From: Rhabdornis inornatus
Lineage: Eukaryota > Chordata > Aves > Passeriformes > Rhabdornithidae
Length of the DNA: 64,000 nt
NCBI GenBank assembly: GCA_013397075.1
Contig: VWZS01004484.1
Span: 1,441,821 to 1,505,820, forward strand
Direction: 5' to 3'
The position numbers were made by a program, and so were the translations under genes. How positions within the stretch are numbered: the stretch's first letter is position 1; each line of letters starts with the position of its first letter. Below the pieces are notes generated by a model, which did no database searches, was not told the origin of the DNA, and was given only the letters and a program-made list of their open reading frames with translations. Shown one piece after another: positions 33,760 to 47,400 of the stretch.

Positions 33760-35429
33760 TTACTCCGCCGAGTTTTGCTGCGTAGAGCCATCTTCTCGGT
33801 GTTCTTCTGAGAGAATGGCTTTTCCTCCCGTGCACTGAATTCCTGCGAGTGAAGAAGACTGATCTCCCGGCTGCCCCCCTCGGCCCCCAGGCTCTGTGTG
33901 TGCCCCGGGCTGTCCCTGGCGCTGCTGCGGCACCAGGGACACCGGCTCCAGCAGTCCTAGGCCCGGGTTTGCTCTATCCAGGATGGGCACGTCCCTCGTA
34001 GCTCCATCTGCAGCAGGGCTCGGAAAGGAGCTCTGTGTGCCAGCCTCCCCCGGGACAGCGTGGCTGTTCCCTGTTCCTTCCTCCCCATACAGCCTTTGGT
34101 CTTCCACCACATTTCCCGTGTGTTCCTCTGGCTGCAACCTCTCACCTCCCGCAGCTGTGTACGGCACACTTGGTTCGCTCTCCACCTTTGCCTCCGCAGG
34201 TGGAGCCGAGCTCTCCACCAGCCACGGTGCTTGTGCCCCCCTGGGCATGCTTTCTACGCTCCTGCTACCTGTCCCCAGGCTGGCTGAGGACAGGCTCTCC
34301 TCCTTCAACTCCACACATTCTCCTGCATCTTCACTCCTCATCTTCTGGCTCACCTCAATTCCTGCCACGGCCACTTCGCTCAATTCGTAGTTCCCATTGT
34401 GGTGCTCCTGCAACTTCAGCAGCTCGCCCTCACAGGCCTCCCTGATGTTCTCAGCTGGAGTATCTGCTGGGATCTCAACTGTCAACATCAGCAAACTCCT
34501 TATCTCATTCACATCATCGGGGGATTTACAACTCTTTTCTTCCGACTGGCTTTCTTTTTCAGGACTATTCCCAAACCCTGCTTTCCCTCTCTTTTCATCC
34601 TGGGAGACAATCTTTGCCTTAGTACTCTCATCAGTTTCTTTTTCACTATCCCCTTCAAACCCTGTTCCTACTGCATTTTCACTCGGAGATAATTTTCCCA
34701 TAATTTCATTTTCTACCTTGCTTTTCTTTTCCACACTCCCTAAAATCTCTGTACCTGTTACACTCTCAGGTGGGAAAGTGAGCTGTATCTCAGAAACTTT
34801 TTCCTGTGCTGTGCTTGCTTTCTCAGTGCCACTGACAGACACACCAGCCATTACCGTTTGACTCTCTGAAGTTACCTCTTCCTCTGCTGCTCCTTCAGGT
34901 ACCTTAAGTTCTATTTGAGGGCTGGCTCCAAAATTTTTTACTGCAGTGTTGGTCTCAGAAGCTACTTTTTCCTCCACAGCTTTTTGTTGTGCCTTGAGTT
35001 CCCTCTCAGTGCTCACTACACACTCTGATTCGTTCTCCAATATGCTTTTTCCCTCAGCAACTCCTTGTTTATTATGGCCAGCCGAAGGGGACTCCTGTTT
35101 GTCACCAATGTCTAGAACAGCCACTGCTTCCCTCCTGCTGGCCTGATCACCAGCTGCACTAACAGAGGTGCCTGCATCTTTGTCTGGTGACTTTCCCTCA
35201 TCAGCATCCTTCTCCCACACGATTTTCCCTGTCACAACGAGCATTTTGTCCCCGTGGCTCTCGGTGTCCGACCCCTCGGCTCTGGCAGCCGTGGGTGCCT
35301 TGGTGGGGGTGCCCTGTGCTGATCCCACCGGGGTCCTCAGCTCCGTCAGGCTGGACACGCTCTCGCAGGGCACCTTCAGGCTGTCCTCAAACAGGTTGTG
35401 CTTCCTCAGAACGGCAGCTTCTTCGATCA
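33760..35429 (-). CDS. NIBAN1: NIBAN1 coding exon 14 (large acidic tail)
   Basis: A single open stretch of 555 residues from VIEEAAVLRKHNLFEDSLKV to a TAA at 33760-33762 (ending QQNSAE). The first 40 residues match the family. The remainder is Glu/Ser/Lys-rich and disordered-looking, with degenerate internal repeats, apart from IRSLLMLTVEIPADTP, which matches a motif in the mammalian tail (similar to LRKLL..SVEVP.D). It lacks predicted domains. Confidence 0.95.
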
Positions 35430-38400
35430 CTGAATAAAACAGAAACACCAAACTGCTTTGGGAAGGCTGACAGAGGCACAGGGAAGAACATACAGTGCTT
35501 TCCCAAGTTTATGTTGTACATTTTGATATTCAAGAAAACACTAATGTTCATTTTCAGCTTCCTTTTAGTTTGCATTTATTTTCTGGGGATGGGGATTTTA
35601 TTTTTTGAATAATGGCACTTTAGTATTGACCTAAGCATTTCTGAAGCAGAGAACCCACAATGCACAAGGGTAATGCTTCAGTGCAGAAGGATTTACTTTG
35701 AGTATGCCAATAAAAATGTGCTGGTTACAATTATTATACTGCTGTTTTGGAACAGGAGTGCCTATAGCCTGTGAAAACATCCTGTGCGGTACATCTGCTT
35801 GTCTTTTATCCAGGGTATAGACAGACAGGCACATATAGAGAGACACAATTATTTTATAAGTGTGTATATATATATATAGATATAACAGAGAGAGATTTGC
35901 AAGGAGTACTGCACTGGCATCAGTGAGTACTGGAAACTGCATCTAGCAGTTGATTTCATTTGAGGAAATTAATCTCTGCTGCCATTAGTCTTTGCAATTC
36001 TCTTAGTCTTGCAATTGGCATAGTCTTGCCATTTAGTCATCACCAAATCTTTACAAGTAAGGACAGAATTTCCCTCCTTGGTCCAGGGAATCGAGATCAA
36101 GTGAAGTTGCCATAATTACATTTTGTTAGAAAAAGGCTTGTGCCAAGGCATCACTCTTGAGTTCCACAGGTTTAGTAAAACTGCCCTATAACTGAGACTT
36201 TAGAGCTTGCAACATCTTCAGTGAGGCAAATGAAAAAACACTGTAGGGATGTAACCACTAGTGTTGGAGAAAGTGGGACAGGAACAGCCAGGTGAGGACT
36301 CTGGGAAGCTCTGAAGGAACAACTCATGGGCTGCAATGTTATTCCTGTCACCTCAAGAATGTTCTCACCTTTTAGGGCCTCTTCAAGCAGTGTCTGATAT
36401 AAAATCTCTTCATACACGTTCTCTACTTGGATCACACTTGTGTAATCAGCAAAAATGTACTGCTCGTACCTCTGCAACTCCTGTGCAGGTAGGGAAGAAA
36501 GGAACAGATGGAGAAAACTGAGGGATTCTGAGTCTTGCTGCAACCAAATAGCTTGGAGATGCCATGGAGCAGGTCTTGCTAGGCTCCATGACAGCTCCTG
36601 TGGTGCACTGTTTGAACTATGACTCCATGAGCTCTGTGTGTCCACAATCAATTATGTACTTATCAAACAGTGTTCCTGCAGTACAAGCACAGTTAAAAGC
36701 ACTGCAGATCACTGCCTGCTGAAACAAACAGCTGCTGAGGAAATGTCTCACAACTTGTTTGTCCAAGGAGGCAAATCCACAGTGCATGGGAGATGCGGGG
36801 CTTGGTTTTGTTTTTCTAAGAGGTGTGTAACACTTTGAGCTCACTGATTTATACCCAACAGGCTATCTGAATCATTATCATCAGGCAGCTGCGTGGTGGT
36901 CTATAAAAAGTAAATTAAGTGACCTCTGCCCACTTCTAGAAGAGGCACCTACATAAATCACCTGGAGGTTTTCAAGTGAAAGGTCAAGACTTGGTGGGGC
37001 CCATCAGTTGTGACACACTTTGGCTTCTAGAGCTGGCTGCTCATTTCTGCAGAGGCACAAATACAAAAGGCTGGTGGGAAACCAAACAGAAAGGGCTTGT
37101 GGAAGTTTTCTCCACCACTGCTTCCTCTGTCACCATGTGACAGAGACATGAGGTGTCTGCACACATATTCCAGGTGATTAAACGCCTGTGCACAAACACC
37201 CTGTCTTGAAGGCACTGCTGACACTCTACAAGAGACTATTACTTTGGGGATCCTAAGGAAAAGAGATTGAGGTACAGAAGAAACTGATTTTAAATATATT
37301 CTTGAAAGTTGTAAATTTTAATAATCCCCACGCAAACACTTGCAAGGGTAATTTGGCAAAACACTTGGTTTTAAACTTGTTTTTGAAACTGAAACAAGCT
37401 GGGCATACTGGGGGTGAGAGCTCACAGCCAAGGGGAGCAGATGAACATCTGTGGAAACAGAAAGGCAGGAGGCCAGGATGGCTTGGGGCAGTCCCCTTTC
37501 AGCAGGCACAGGACAAGGCAGGAGGATGCCCAGGGCTTTTGGAGGGTTTGGACTATTCATTCTGAGCCCAGGTGAACAGAATTCCAACCAGCCCCCGCTG
37601 CAGCCGTGGGGATACCATCTCCAGCAAACTGATGTTTGTTGACTGAACATGCCCTGTCTGGTTAGGAGAACAGAGATGGTCTCTGTGATTATTTCCTAAC
37701 TGTTGTGCAACCCTTGCACTTAACACCACTGACAGCAAGGGCTGTCTCTTGCTGAAGAGTTAAGCACAGGCTGGGCTGGATGTGCCTCTGGGTGCTGCTG
37801 CAGAGAAATGAACACAAGGCCCAGCTCATCCCTGCATCCCAACTGTACAGAAGAACTCAAATTCGGGGACTTCAGATCTCTAGGGAAGGAACGAACCAGG
37901 GATGGGCAAAGGACTTCAATTGCCTTTGAGAATACACAGTGTCCCTGTGTCCTGAAGTCTCCCTTGGGCTCCACACCTACCCAACCCATGAAGTGGCAAG
38001 TGTAAGCACTGAGCAGGCAGGAAATCTCTGCAGTTCTCCAAGAGAAAACAGCCTGACAGTGTTAAAAAATTACTGCCAAGGTGCTGCTCCTCCCCTGCTT
38101 TTCATTATTGGTTTTTGAGGTTTTTAGTCACAGACACCTACCGGTTTGAATGTTGAAGCCAGTGTCTTCTGCATTGTGGGCAAGGTAATCTGCACCAGTG
38201 CCTCTTGGAATATCTTCTTACGGATGGTACTGCTGTCATAATCATATTGCTGCCAAAACACACCAGAAAGAAACAAGCCCATGCATGCCTGGGGTTATTC
38301 ACCACTCCCACAGGGAACTGGTTCCTGTCAGCCTGTAGCTGCTGCATCACACGTGCACAGGGGTTTGAATGGCCACGCAGGTTAGTCCAGCTTCTACAGA

Positions 38401-41400
38401 ATTGCTCTCAAATCTACTGTTCTGGGATCTCTTTCACTTCTTTTAACTCTTAAGCTAGAAACAGCCCCCAATTGCCCTCCCTGGGTATGTCAACACTGCC
38501 CCTTCTGAGAGTAACAAATCCTCACGGCAGGCTAATTGTAAAGTTAATTAAAAATTATTTATCCAGATCCACAGCATATTAATAATCTGATTTACATACA
38601 ATTAAAGGGACTGCACATGCAAATACTTTTATAAGTGTCTGCCCAGAACTAGGTTTTATCCCCCAAATGGGCAGCTTTGCTAAGTGCCACCAAATCAGTA
38701 TTTTCAGCTGGATGGTAAAAGCTTATCTTCTTTCAAATACTGAGGTACATTAATATAAAATATATTCTCTTTTTCCAAAAAGGCAGCCTGCCAATGTGCT
38801 ACATGATATTTACCTTCAGCACTCTCAGCTTGACTTTTTCAATGGTTGTTGCAACTTTGGCTGAGTCTGCCTGGCGGCTTGGAGAGAACAACTGCTCAAA
38901 AGTATAAACTGCATTTTCCATGAGCTAAAAATAGTAATTAAAAGATCTGTTAAAGATCAGTAATATCAAATTCCTGCAAACATGGTAAGTATAACTGTTC
39001 ATTTAAATTGTGTTTCTGAGAAGGTGCTCTGAAGAGCACTGAAATGCTGCAATAAATAAATAAAATTAAAGCTGTAGTATCATTATCATGCTGTCCCAGC
39101 TTTCTTGTACAGATTTGATCTCATGTCACCACCCAAACTGATGGTGACAGAGCCAAAATGTAGAACTGATTATCTGTGTATACAGACCACAGTCAAAACT
39201 CATTATCCCAAATAAGTAGATTCCCATTGACTTCTATCATTAATCATTAATAAAAAGTATTTAATAATACTGCACATAATTTTCAGTAGCTTTCATTACA
39301 AATAATAATCAGCAAAAATCATGCAGAGTGCAATCATTTATCACAGAATTATGCTAAGCTGGCATTTACCGAATTTTCAGCTTATCATTAAGAATATTAC
39401 GCCCCTACTCTGAAGATATTTCAGAGAGACAGTTCTGCAAGCAGTAATTGAGTCTATGTAATGAGGCTTTGCCTTTTCTTTAGCTGCTCCCATTCAAATT
39501 TTAACATTTTCTTACTAGAGGAGTGCAGGGAGATATGTAGAGGGGACATTCCTTCAGCCAGTTGAGCACTGTGCTCCCAGATTTCCTGAAATTGGCCACT
39601 AGAGGATGCCAAGCTCCCAAGGCAAAGAATCCTTCTCCACCTTCCACTCGAGATACATTTTAGCCAAATACTACAGCAACACAGATATGTCTGATTTTAC
39701 TTATTTATGAAATAAACGTCCATTTACAGAAAGAGAAAACTACACAGTATTTTTATGAGGAAAATACCAGCCTTTTAAAGAGGAAGATGCAATAACAGCC
39801 TGTTTAGAACAACTCATGCTATAATTTAACTTATTTGTAAATTTCGACTCATATTCTGTTCAGAAAAAAAAATGACCTCTTGGTTTATATGGGACTTATT
39901 TTCTGTCTACTTCTTTTTCTTTACTCATGGTCTTCACTGAGTGAAAGACACTTTATTTGGCAGCATTTTGGAATGGTCCCCCCTGAAAGACCCAGACATG
40001 AAATCAGAATTTTATTTCTGAGTAATTCCTTGGCTGCTAGTCCTGGCTGTAGTCAGAAGAGCTGCTTTTAGGAAAACGCTATCCCAGCACTGTCCTAGAC
40101 ACTTGTTTTCCATATTCATAACTTCCACTCCATAGATCTGGACCAGCTCCATTTCACAAGATTACTGAGCAGACTAGTAAATTTCCCAAATACAGATTAA
40201 AATCAGGGGGTTCAATTTAGAGCTCCAAGTCCAAATGTGCCTCGTGATCTGGCAACTGAAATCAGTCTACTGGCCAGCTCCTCAGAGACTTCTGGCCAGG
40301 CATCCAGGAGGAACCTAGGCAAAGCAGAGTTATAGCCTATAGCCAACACACACAAGAAGGGACAAAGAGGTGGAGTTCAGTTTTCATCTGGAATGATACC
40401 GTCACCTCCACCAGTCTCCTGAAAAGTGAGGCTGGAGAAAGCACCTACACCCTGAGACATTGTCTCTCATTAATTGCTGTTTCTAACATTAAAGTTTCTA
40501 ACACTAATTGCTTTACTTTATATTGGTGAGAAAATCAACTACCAAGGAGGAGACATTCCATTTTTGTAAAACACATTTAAGACCCTTCCTGAAAAACTGA
40601 GCCTTGAGAAAGGGAATCAGGTGAATTTTAGCCACCCCATTAGTTACATACACAACTTTCTTGGGTGCTGAGACACTGGGAATTCAGAACCTGAAAGTTC
40701 AGGGGAACAGATGATCCATCCAAAATTTTCATGCCTTGCTGAACGACTCACACACACAGTCTCACAAATATAAGTGTCAAGAAGCTTCTACCTGGTTTTC
40801 TCAGGTTTTGTTATCTGTACCTTGCCTGAGAGACACTCTGGGGCTCTTTAGCAGCTTTTATCAAAATTACTTCAAAGCAGATTAGCAGGACAAACCTAAC
40901 CTGTTCTCCCAGGAGGAAAAACTGGATATTACAGTACCTCTTGCATGAAGTTCTGTGTCCTCTGAATCACAAAATCGATGTGATAGACCTTGAAGCGACT
41001 CTTGAGGTCCTGCAGGAACTCCTGGAGCAGGTTCACTTTCAGATAGCAGGGCTCCATTTTCACTGAGTTGAAAGGCAGGGTCATAAGCTGATCCACATTC
41101 TGCATTCCCATGCAGGTTTCAAGAGAAAGCAACCAGAGGAGAATTTTTAACAGAATATAACCATTTGGCTTTAACCCAAATTCTGGTATCTGCACTCCAG
41201 TTGCACAAAAACCACAAGACTTTCTAAATGACAAAACCAAGCGCTCGTGTGCTTCCACCTGGGAAAGCAAATCCTGCTGCCAGCCAAGGTCTAGCCAGAA
41301 CATCCTTGTGCTGATATAAAGGCTCCAGCTCTGTTTTGTCTTACCTCCTTTAGCCTGGTCATGTCATTGGTCTCCTGGAAGTCCTGGATGATTTCATTCA

Positions 41401-44400
41401 CTTCCTTATCAAAAAGCGAGCGCACTTCCATGAATCCAGAACTGATGGGGCCCATGAGCTCCTCCAGGATGGAGGTGAGAAATGGCTGGATATTCTCTGT
41501 GCAGCACTTCTGGGCAGGCTCAGAAACACTGGCTGGAGGGTCACACAGGACAACAGTTGCATTTAGAGACAGTGAAAGAAGTAATTGGAACACATCTATT
41601 TACAGTTAATTCATTGGTTTTGTATTTTTCCCTGGAGTCACACCTCCACAGGGGTGATGAGGGTGTGAAAGGAGTTCACAGCTTTATGAGTGACAGTGGA
41701 AATTCTTGTCCCAAGCCTCACCTAAGCAAACACTGGTGACTGGGGGCACCGTGAGGGCGGAGGAAAGGGAAGCTCTGAGTATTGAATGATTACCAGCCAT
41801 CTATTTATTAATTTGCCAGCTTAAGCAGCACCAACAACATTTTGCCTGCTCTTTACATTCCTTTTTATATTCATAACAAAATTATGATTACTTCGCATTA
41901 ATTAAAAAACACCTAAGAAGTCCTTTGGCTTAAATATTCTTTGGAAGCCAATGGACTTGTCACATAACCAGAACCTGGTTTTGTGGTGCATTTCTAGAGA
42001 TCAGGTTTTTAAATCATGCTCATGTGACCTGTATCTTCACTACCTAAGACTGTGCAAGTGAAAATGAAAGCAGAATGAACAACTCTGATCAGGATACCCA
42101 AAAGCTGTCAGCTCCAATTTGAAAAGACCTGGTATTTTCACAGATACAGTGACCACAGGTATCAGTTCCCACCAAAGGGAGCAGAGGCTTGTGTTCTGAA
42201 AATTGGTGTCTCCAGTTGGATTTCTCAAAACACGCAAGGATTTCAAAACAAGCACATCTGATAATCTGAGCAACACAGGGGGAAACACTGGAGAATTGCT
42301 CAAAGCACAGCCGTTCCTCCACTAACCTTTGATTTTTCCAGCTAAGAAGTTCTTGGAGTTCAGAATCTGATCCATGTCTGAGCGGATGGTGCCTTCAAGA
42401 GTTTTTGCAAATTCTCTACATTCTTCTTTCAAGGTACTTAATCCTTCTGCCACCTGCTGCTGGACTAAGCCATAGGTTTCCTCTACAATCTGGACCCAAA
42501 TCAAATTGAGAAGCAGAGATCAGAACCAGCATCGACAGAGAGCTGCTGTGAGCAACAGCTACTCTGCAAGTGTCAGTCCTTACCCCAAACCAGGCCCGTT
42601 TCCTGTCATTCCTCTTTCCCTTCATTTTAGGCAGGATCATTGTCTGGAGGTTAGGCAGCAGCTCCTCCATCACCAGGTTGCTCAGGATCTGTATGGTCAG
42701 GAGATGCAAATGCCAGGTTGACACCCTGCTCTTTCCCTGAAGGCTGAGCACTGCAGCACAGGGTGATGTGTGCAGGCAGTGGCTCAGCTATTCCAGCTGC
42801 CAGGAATTACCCACAGATGCTTTGCACTCTCTCTGCCTAGATTTGAACTGCAACTCCTTCCTTACCTGTCCCATTCAAATGCACCAAATTAATATGCAAG
42901 ACTTAATATACATCTGATTTTGGGAGTCTAGGCCTCCCTCTGCACATTTTTATTTATAGACACTGTCTCTGGCCTGAGAAAGCTGCACCAACAGCCCAGC
43001 ACAGTCCACAGTCAGGATGACATCCCTGCTGCACCCAAACTACTGGCTGAGCCAACACAGAGTGCAAAAACACCCCTCAACTTTCCATTTTCATCATGCC
43101 AGGGCTTTTTTATTCGTGTCAATGTTACCAGACTGTGCACCTCATGTATGACAGCTGCCAGAGGGATCTGAGGCATGCACCAACACCAGCAGAGGGAAAT
43201 GGCAGGAATTAGAGCGGCACAAGTAAAGAAGGACTCTGACTGCAGCCCAGTGTAAAACAGGGCATAAACAGCCCCTACATAAATACTACACACAATACCC
43301 AGCTGTAATATACCTCTAATATACCTCGAATATGCAATACACTTTTATTGTCGTTTCATTTAAGTTAAGTACTTATAGAAAATGCCACAGCAGCACTTCG
43401 GATTCAGCTCTGCTGACTCAAATGTCTGTCAAAAATATTCTCTAATTCAGGTCCTAAACTAATGGCTCCCTTAAAAAAGATCTTGTGAATAACCCAAACT
43501 ATCACAAATAATAAATGTGACAACAGATCAGATAGATTTAAGAGCCAAGAGAAAGGCATGAAGATATGTCAGGGGAGGGTTAGGTTGGCTGTCAGGGAAA
43601 GGGTCTTCCCCCAAAGAGTGGTGGGCACTGACCAGGCTCCCAGGGAATGGGCACAGCCCCAAGGCTGCCAGAGCTCCAGGAATATTTGTACAACGCTCCC
43701 AGGGATGCACAGGGTGGGATTGTTGGGGCGTCAATGCAGGGCCAGGAGCTGGACTGAATGGTCCCTGTGAGTCCCTTCCAGCTTAGGATATTCTGTGATT
43801 CCATTATTTTATATTGTGAAGAATCTTGAGTTCTCTGGGAACATTTTTAAGGCATTGGTGGATGCTCCCTCAGGTGCCTGGGCTCATGCTCCCACTCCAG
43901 CCATGCTGCAGCCCCAGGGTGCGCTGACACTGCGGGGACTCGGCCACCACAAATGAGTGGCAGCAAATACACTTCCATGCATTCTGCAGGGACTTGTACA
44001 GCAACAAATTTCAGCCTTCTTGCTCCAAACCACTCACTTAGCTTGGATATTTGCCTAAAATAATTATTATGTTTGGTCCAAGCAGGCCATGAGAACACAC
44101 TATACTTACAGAATGAATTATTGCTAAGAAGATAATAGTGGAACTAGGCTGGATGTCTTCTGATTACAGCTCTCTTGAGGCATATGGGCTATGAGTAAGT
44201 TTTTGGCAAGCAATAGGAAAAATAAAACATAAAATGAAACTAGCACTCTAATAGCTCCATAACATGAGGGAGGAGGGGAGAAGAGAAAAACTCTCATGTA
44301 ACTCCTTAAAGTAAAGAATTTATTATCAGATGTTAGCAGGGTACTTCAATCACTGACATGATGGCAGTGGGAAAAACACCATTTATAAATTTTTCTCCAG

Positions 44401-47400
44401 ATCCCACATTTTTCAGCATTTCAAAGGTAGGCTTCTTCTAAAATAATTATCTGGTTCCTTAAAACAAACTACTCTCCTTAAGGTTTTTTTCATTTTCCCA
44501 AAGGGAAGCCAGATTTTATCAAGGAAAACAGCCAGCAATTGGCACTAAAGTAAACAAGTAAACATTGCTGCTGAGTGCTCAGTGTTTGGAAAAAAAAATA
44601 TAAATCAGGATGTAAATAATGCCCTAAAAGTCATGTGGAGTGATGCCAGTGGGGTTGTGGGGTAATCTCAGCTACTATAAGTGCTCCAAAGCCAGGTGCC
44701 CAAGTATGGACCCAGACCCTGGGCATAGCATTTAATTTCTACAGAACTGAAGTACACAGATTTTTGGTGTTTAAGTGTAACTGTTACTATGCAAGACTCT
44801 GTTTCAGAACTTTTTATTAAAAATTAGTTATCACTTACATATAAGAGATGTCTTAAAATCTCAGGTATTTCTATCTACTAAATTTTCTTTTTTAAGATGC
44901 CCTTTTTTGCCAAGAGAATTTATAATCTTCCCTATCCTCAGAGCTGCCAAACCCAAAGCCAAAAACCCCATCAGGAATATATTCTTTTACCTCTTTTTCA
45001 TTGCCAGTTGTCATTTCCCACGTGCCATAGTGGCCTTTCTCCTGCCGGAAGAACTGAATGGCCTCTAAGAATGCCTCCACTTCATACGTGGTCTGTTTGA
45101 GAAAGTCTGGAGAAAACAAACAGTAACATAAAGGATTTACCCAGAAATAATCTTTAAAAATAACCATCCTTTTCTGGTCCGTTTCCCACTCTGCATGCAC
45201 ACAGCAGTAGTATTTTTAAATAATTTACTAAGCCCAAATGCCCGGAGACCTTGGGCATTCACTAAGATTTAGAAGGGCATTAACTTAGGAAAGCTCATCC
45301 CTTGCCTTTACACCTGTGAGCAGTGTAAGTTGGCACATAGGAAGACTCTGATAGCCTGTGGCAGGGTCAACAGTTGGGAATTCTTCCTCTTTAGTTTGGA
45401 TAAATTGACAAGTCCCGAGTTAACACTTCCCAATGACGTTTTAGTTCCTTTGTTTTGTTAAGAAACTGATGATCAAGATGGTTTTTCATGGATATACCAC
45501 AAAACAGACCTCAACAAAGAAAGCACCATCCTTGTACCAGTTAAGAACAAAAACTCCTGACAAGACCATGATGATCTCCCTAAATATTTCAGGAATGTTC
45601 AACCAAAGCTCTGGAATATCTGGTTATTGTGCAAGGCCACTTCTGCTAGATGGGAGCTCTTCCTAAGAACAGTGTGGTGGCCTGGGGACACCTTGGCCTC
45701 AAAACGTGAAGCAGAATGGCTGTTTGGCAAACCTGAGTGAAAAAACCACCCCCAAACACTTCAGGGATTGAAGTGCTGTGTCTTCACTATCAGAGCGTCA
45801 GGATTATTATCTTGTGGGAAAACAAAGCCACAAAGGCTTATTGTCCCCTCTCCAAGATTATCTACTGCAGCCTTGAGCAGCTGAAGTCCTGCTGTGCACT
45901 CTGAGAACAAAGGAGGAAAGAACAGGAATGTTGACTCTCTCAAAGAGAATTATGCTGCTTTAGAAGGTACTGATACATACAAACAATTGTGATGAGAAGA
46001 GTCAGGAGTAAGTCCTCAAGCCTTGCTTGTCAAGCAACACTTCTTTGGGCTTGTTCATGAAACTGCTCAAGAGAGAAGCTTTACAGGAACCTTGCATAAA
46101 TGCCAAGGGCAATGCAGGGATTAGAGAAATTATGGGAAACATGAAGGATTAACACCACATTAATGCCTGAAATATCTCCTCCATGCACTTTAACAAAAAA
46201 CAAAAGCTACAGAAACCTACAATTAACTTCATCAGGGCTTTATCCTTGAAGCTTGAAAACTGCTTGAAAATTGCATGGTTTCACATCTGCTCAGAGCCCA
46301 AATGTCAAAATTTGCCCTTTCAGAGTTTCGCCTGGCTGCAGGAAGGTTTGTTAAACACAGAGGGGCACTAAACACTCTCTCAGTGCCACTCTCTTGATAC
46401 TATTCTTCATCTGCAGATATTTGGAGATCCAAGGACATCACACAAATTCTCCAAGCTCATACAATGATCAAACAAACAAAAAAAAATCAGCCAGGTAAAA
46501 TCCCTACCCTACCTTCACTGCTGCCTCCAGGATTTATAGCATTTCTCATGGCAAGTCACAAAGCAGGGTGCTACAATATCAGTATTAGTTTTAAGTCAGG
46601 CTGCTGAGTGCTGAGAGAACATCCTCTGACCACAATTTTAACAGAAGAATAGAGTGTTCCACCTGAGAAACTGAGGTGGAGCATTGCATTCAAAAGCTTT
46701 TGTCCTCCCAAAATAAAACTCAAAATATTTAGATGAGAAGAGGGCCTGATTTGGCTGCAGGGAGGGAAAACTGCAGCTCCCACAGCCCTCCAATCATGAC
46801 TCACATGTTTTCCTCCTTCACAGCTGTGCTCCCTCCTAACCCAAAGGGACAAGAGACCATCCAAGAGGCTGGATCTTGGACCTGCTGAGATGGTGATGCA
46901 CCAGTGCTGACAGGAGTCTGCTCTCTAAGGTCATCAAGTTTTAAATCCATGCTCAAGGGAGTATTCTCTCTCTGTTCTGAATGTCCCCAAGTCCATACTG
47001 CAGTGGGTGCTAAAAATCCAAGAGTGATTCATTTGAATAGCTCATGGGAAAAACATCAAGCTCTAAGTGCCATAAAATCCCAATACCACATTCTTTCCTA
47101 TGCCAGTAAACACAGGACACAAACACAGTCATGGCAGTCTTGCTACAAAAACAACTCCAAGCAGAAAGAAAGCTTTATCCTTCAAGGCTGCTACAATTGC
47201 TTAATTTAGGCAATTTCATTCTCACTTTCCATAGGAGGAAAAGATGGCCTCAGTGATAAGGCTTTGAACAAGTGGATCCATCCAGTGTCGGGCTGTGCAG
47301 AAGCTGCTGGCGAGGCACACGAGACAGAACCACATTCATGGGCAGGGCTCAAGAAAAGGGAATTGTACCCAGCTGAAAGGAGCTGCCAGGCACATCCTGC

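Noticed and set aside
33896..34861. Several long plus-strand ORFs (164, 136, 154 codons)
   Set aside because: All are antisense shadows of NIBAN1 exon 14.
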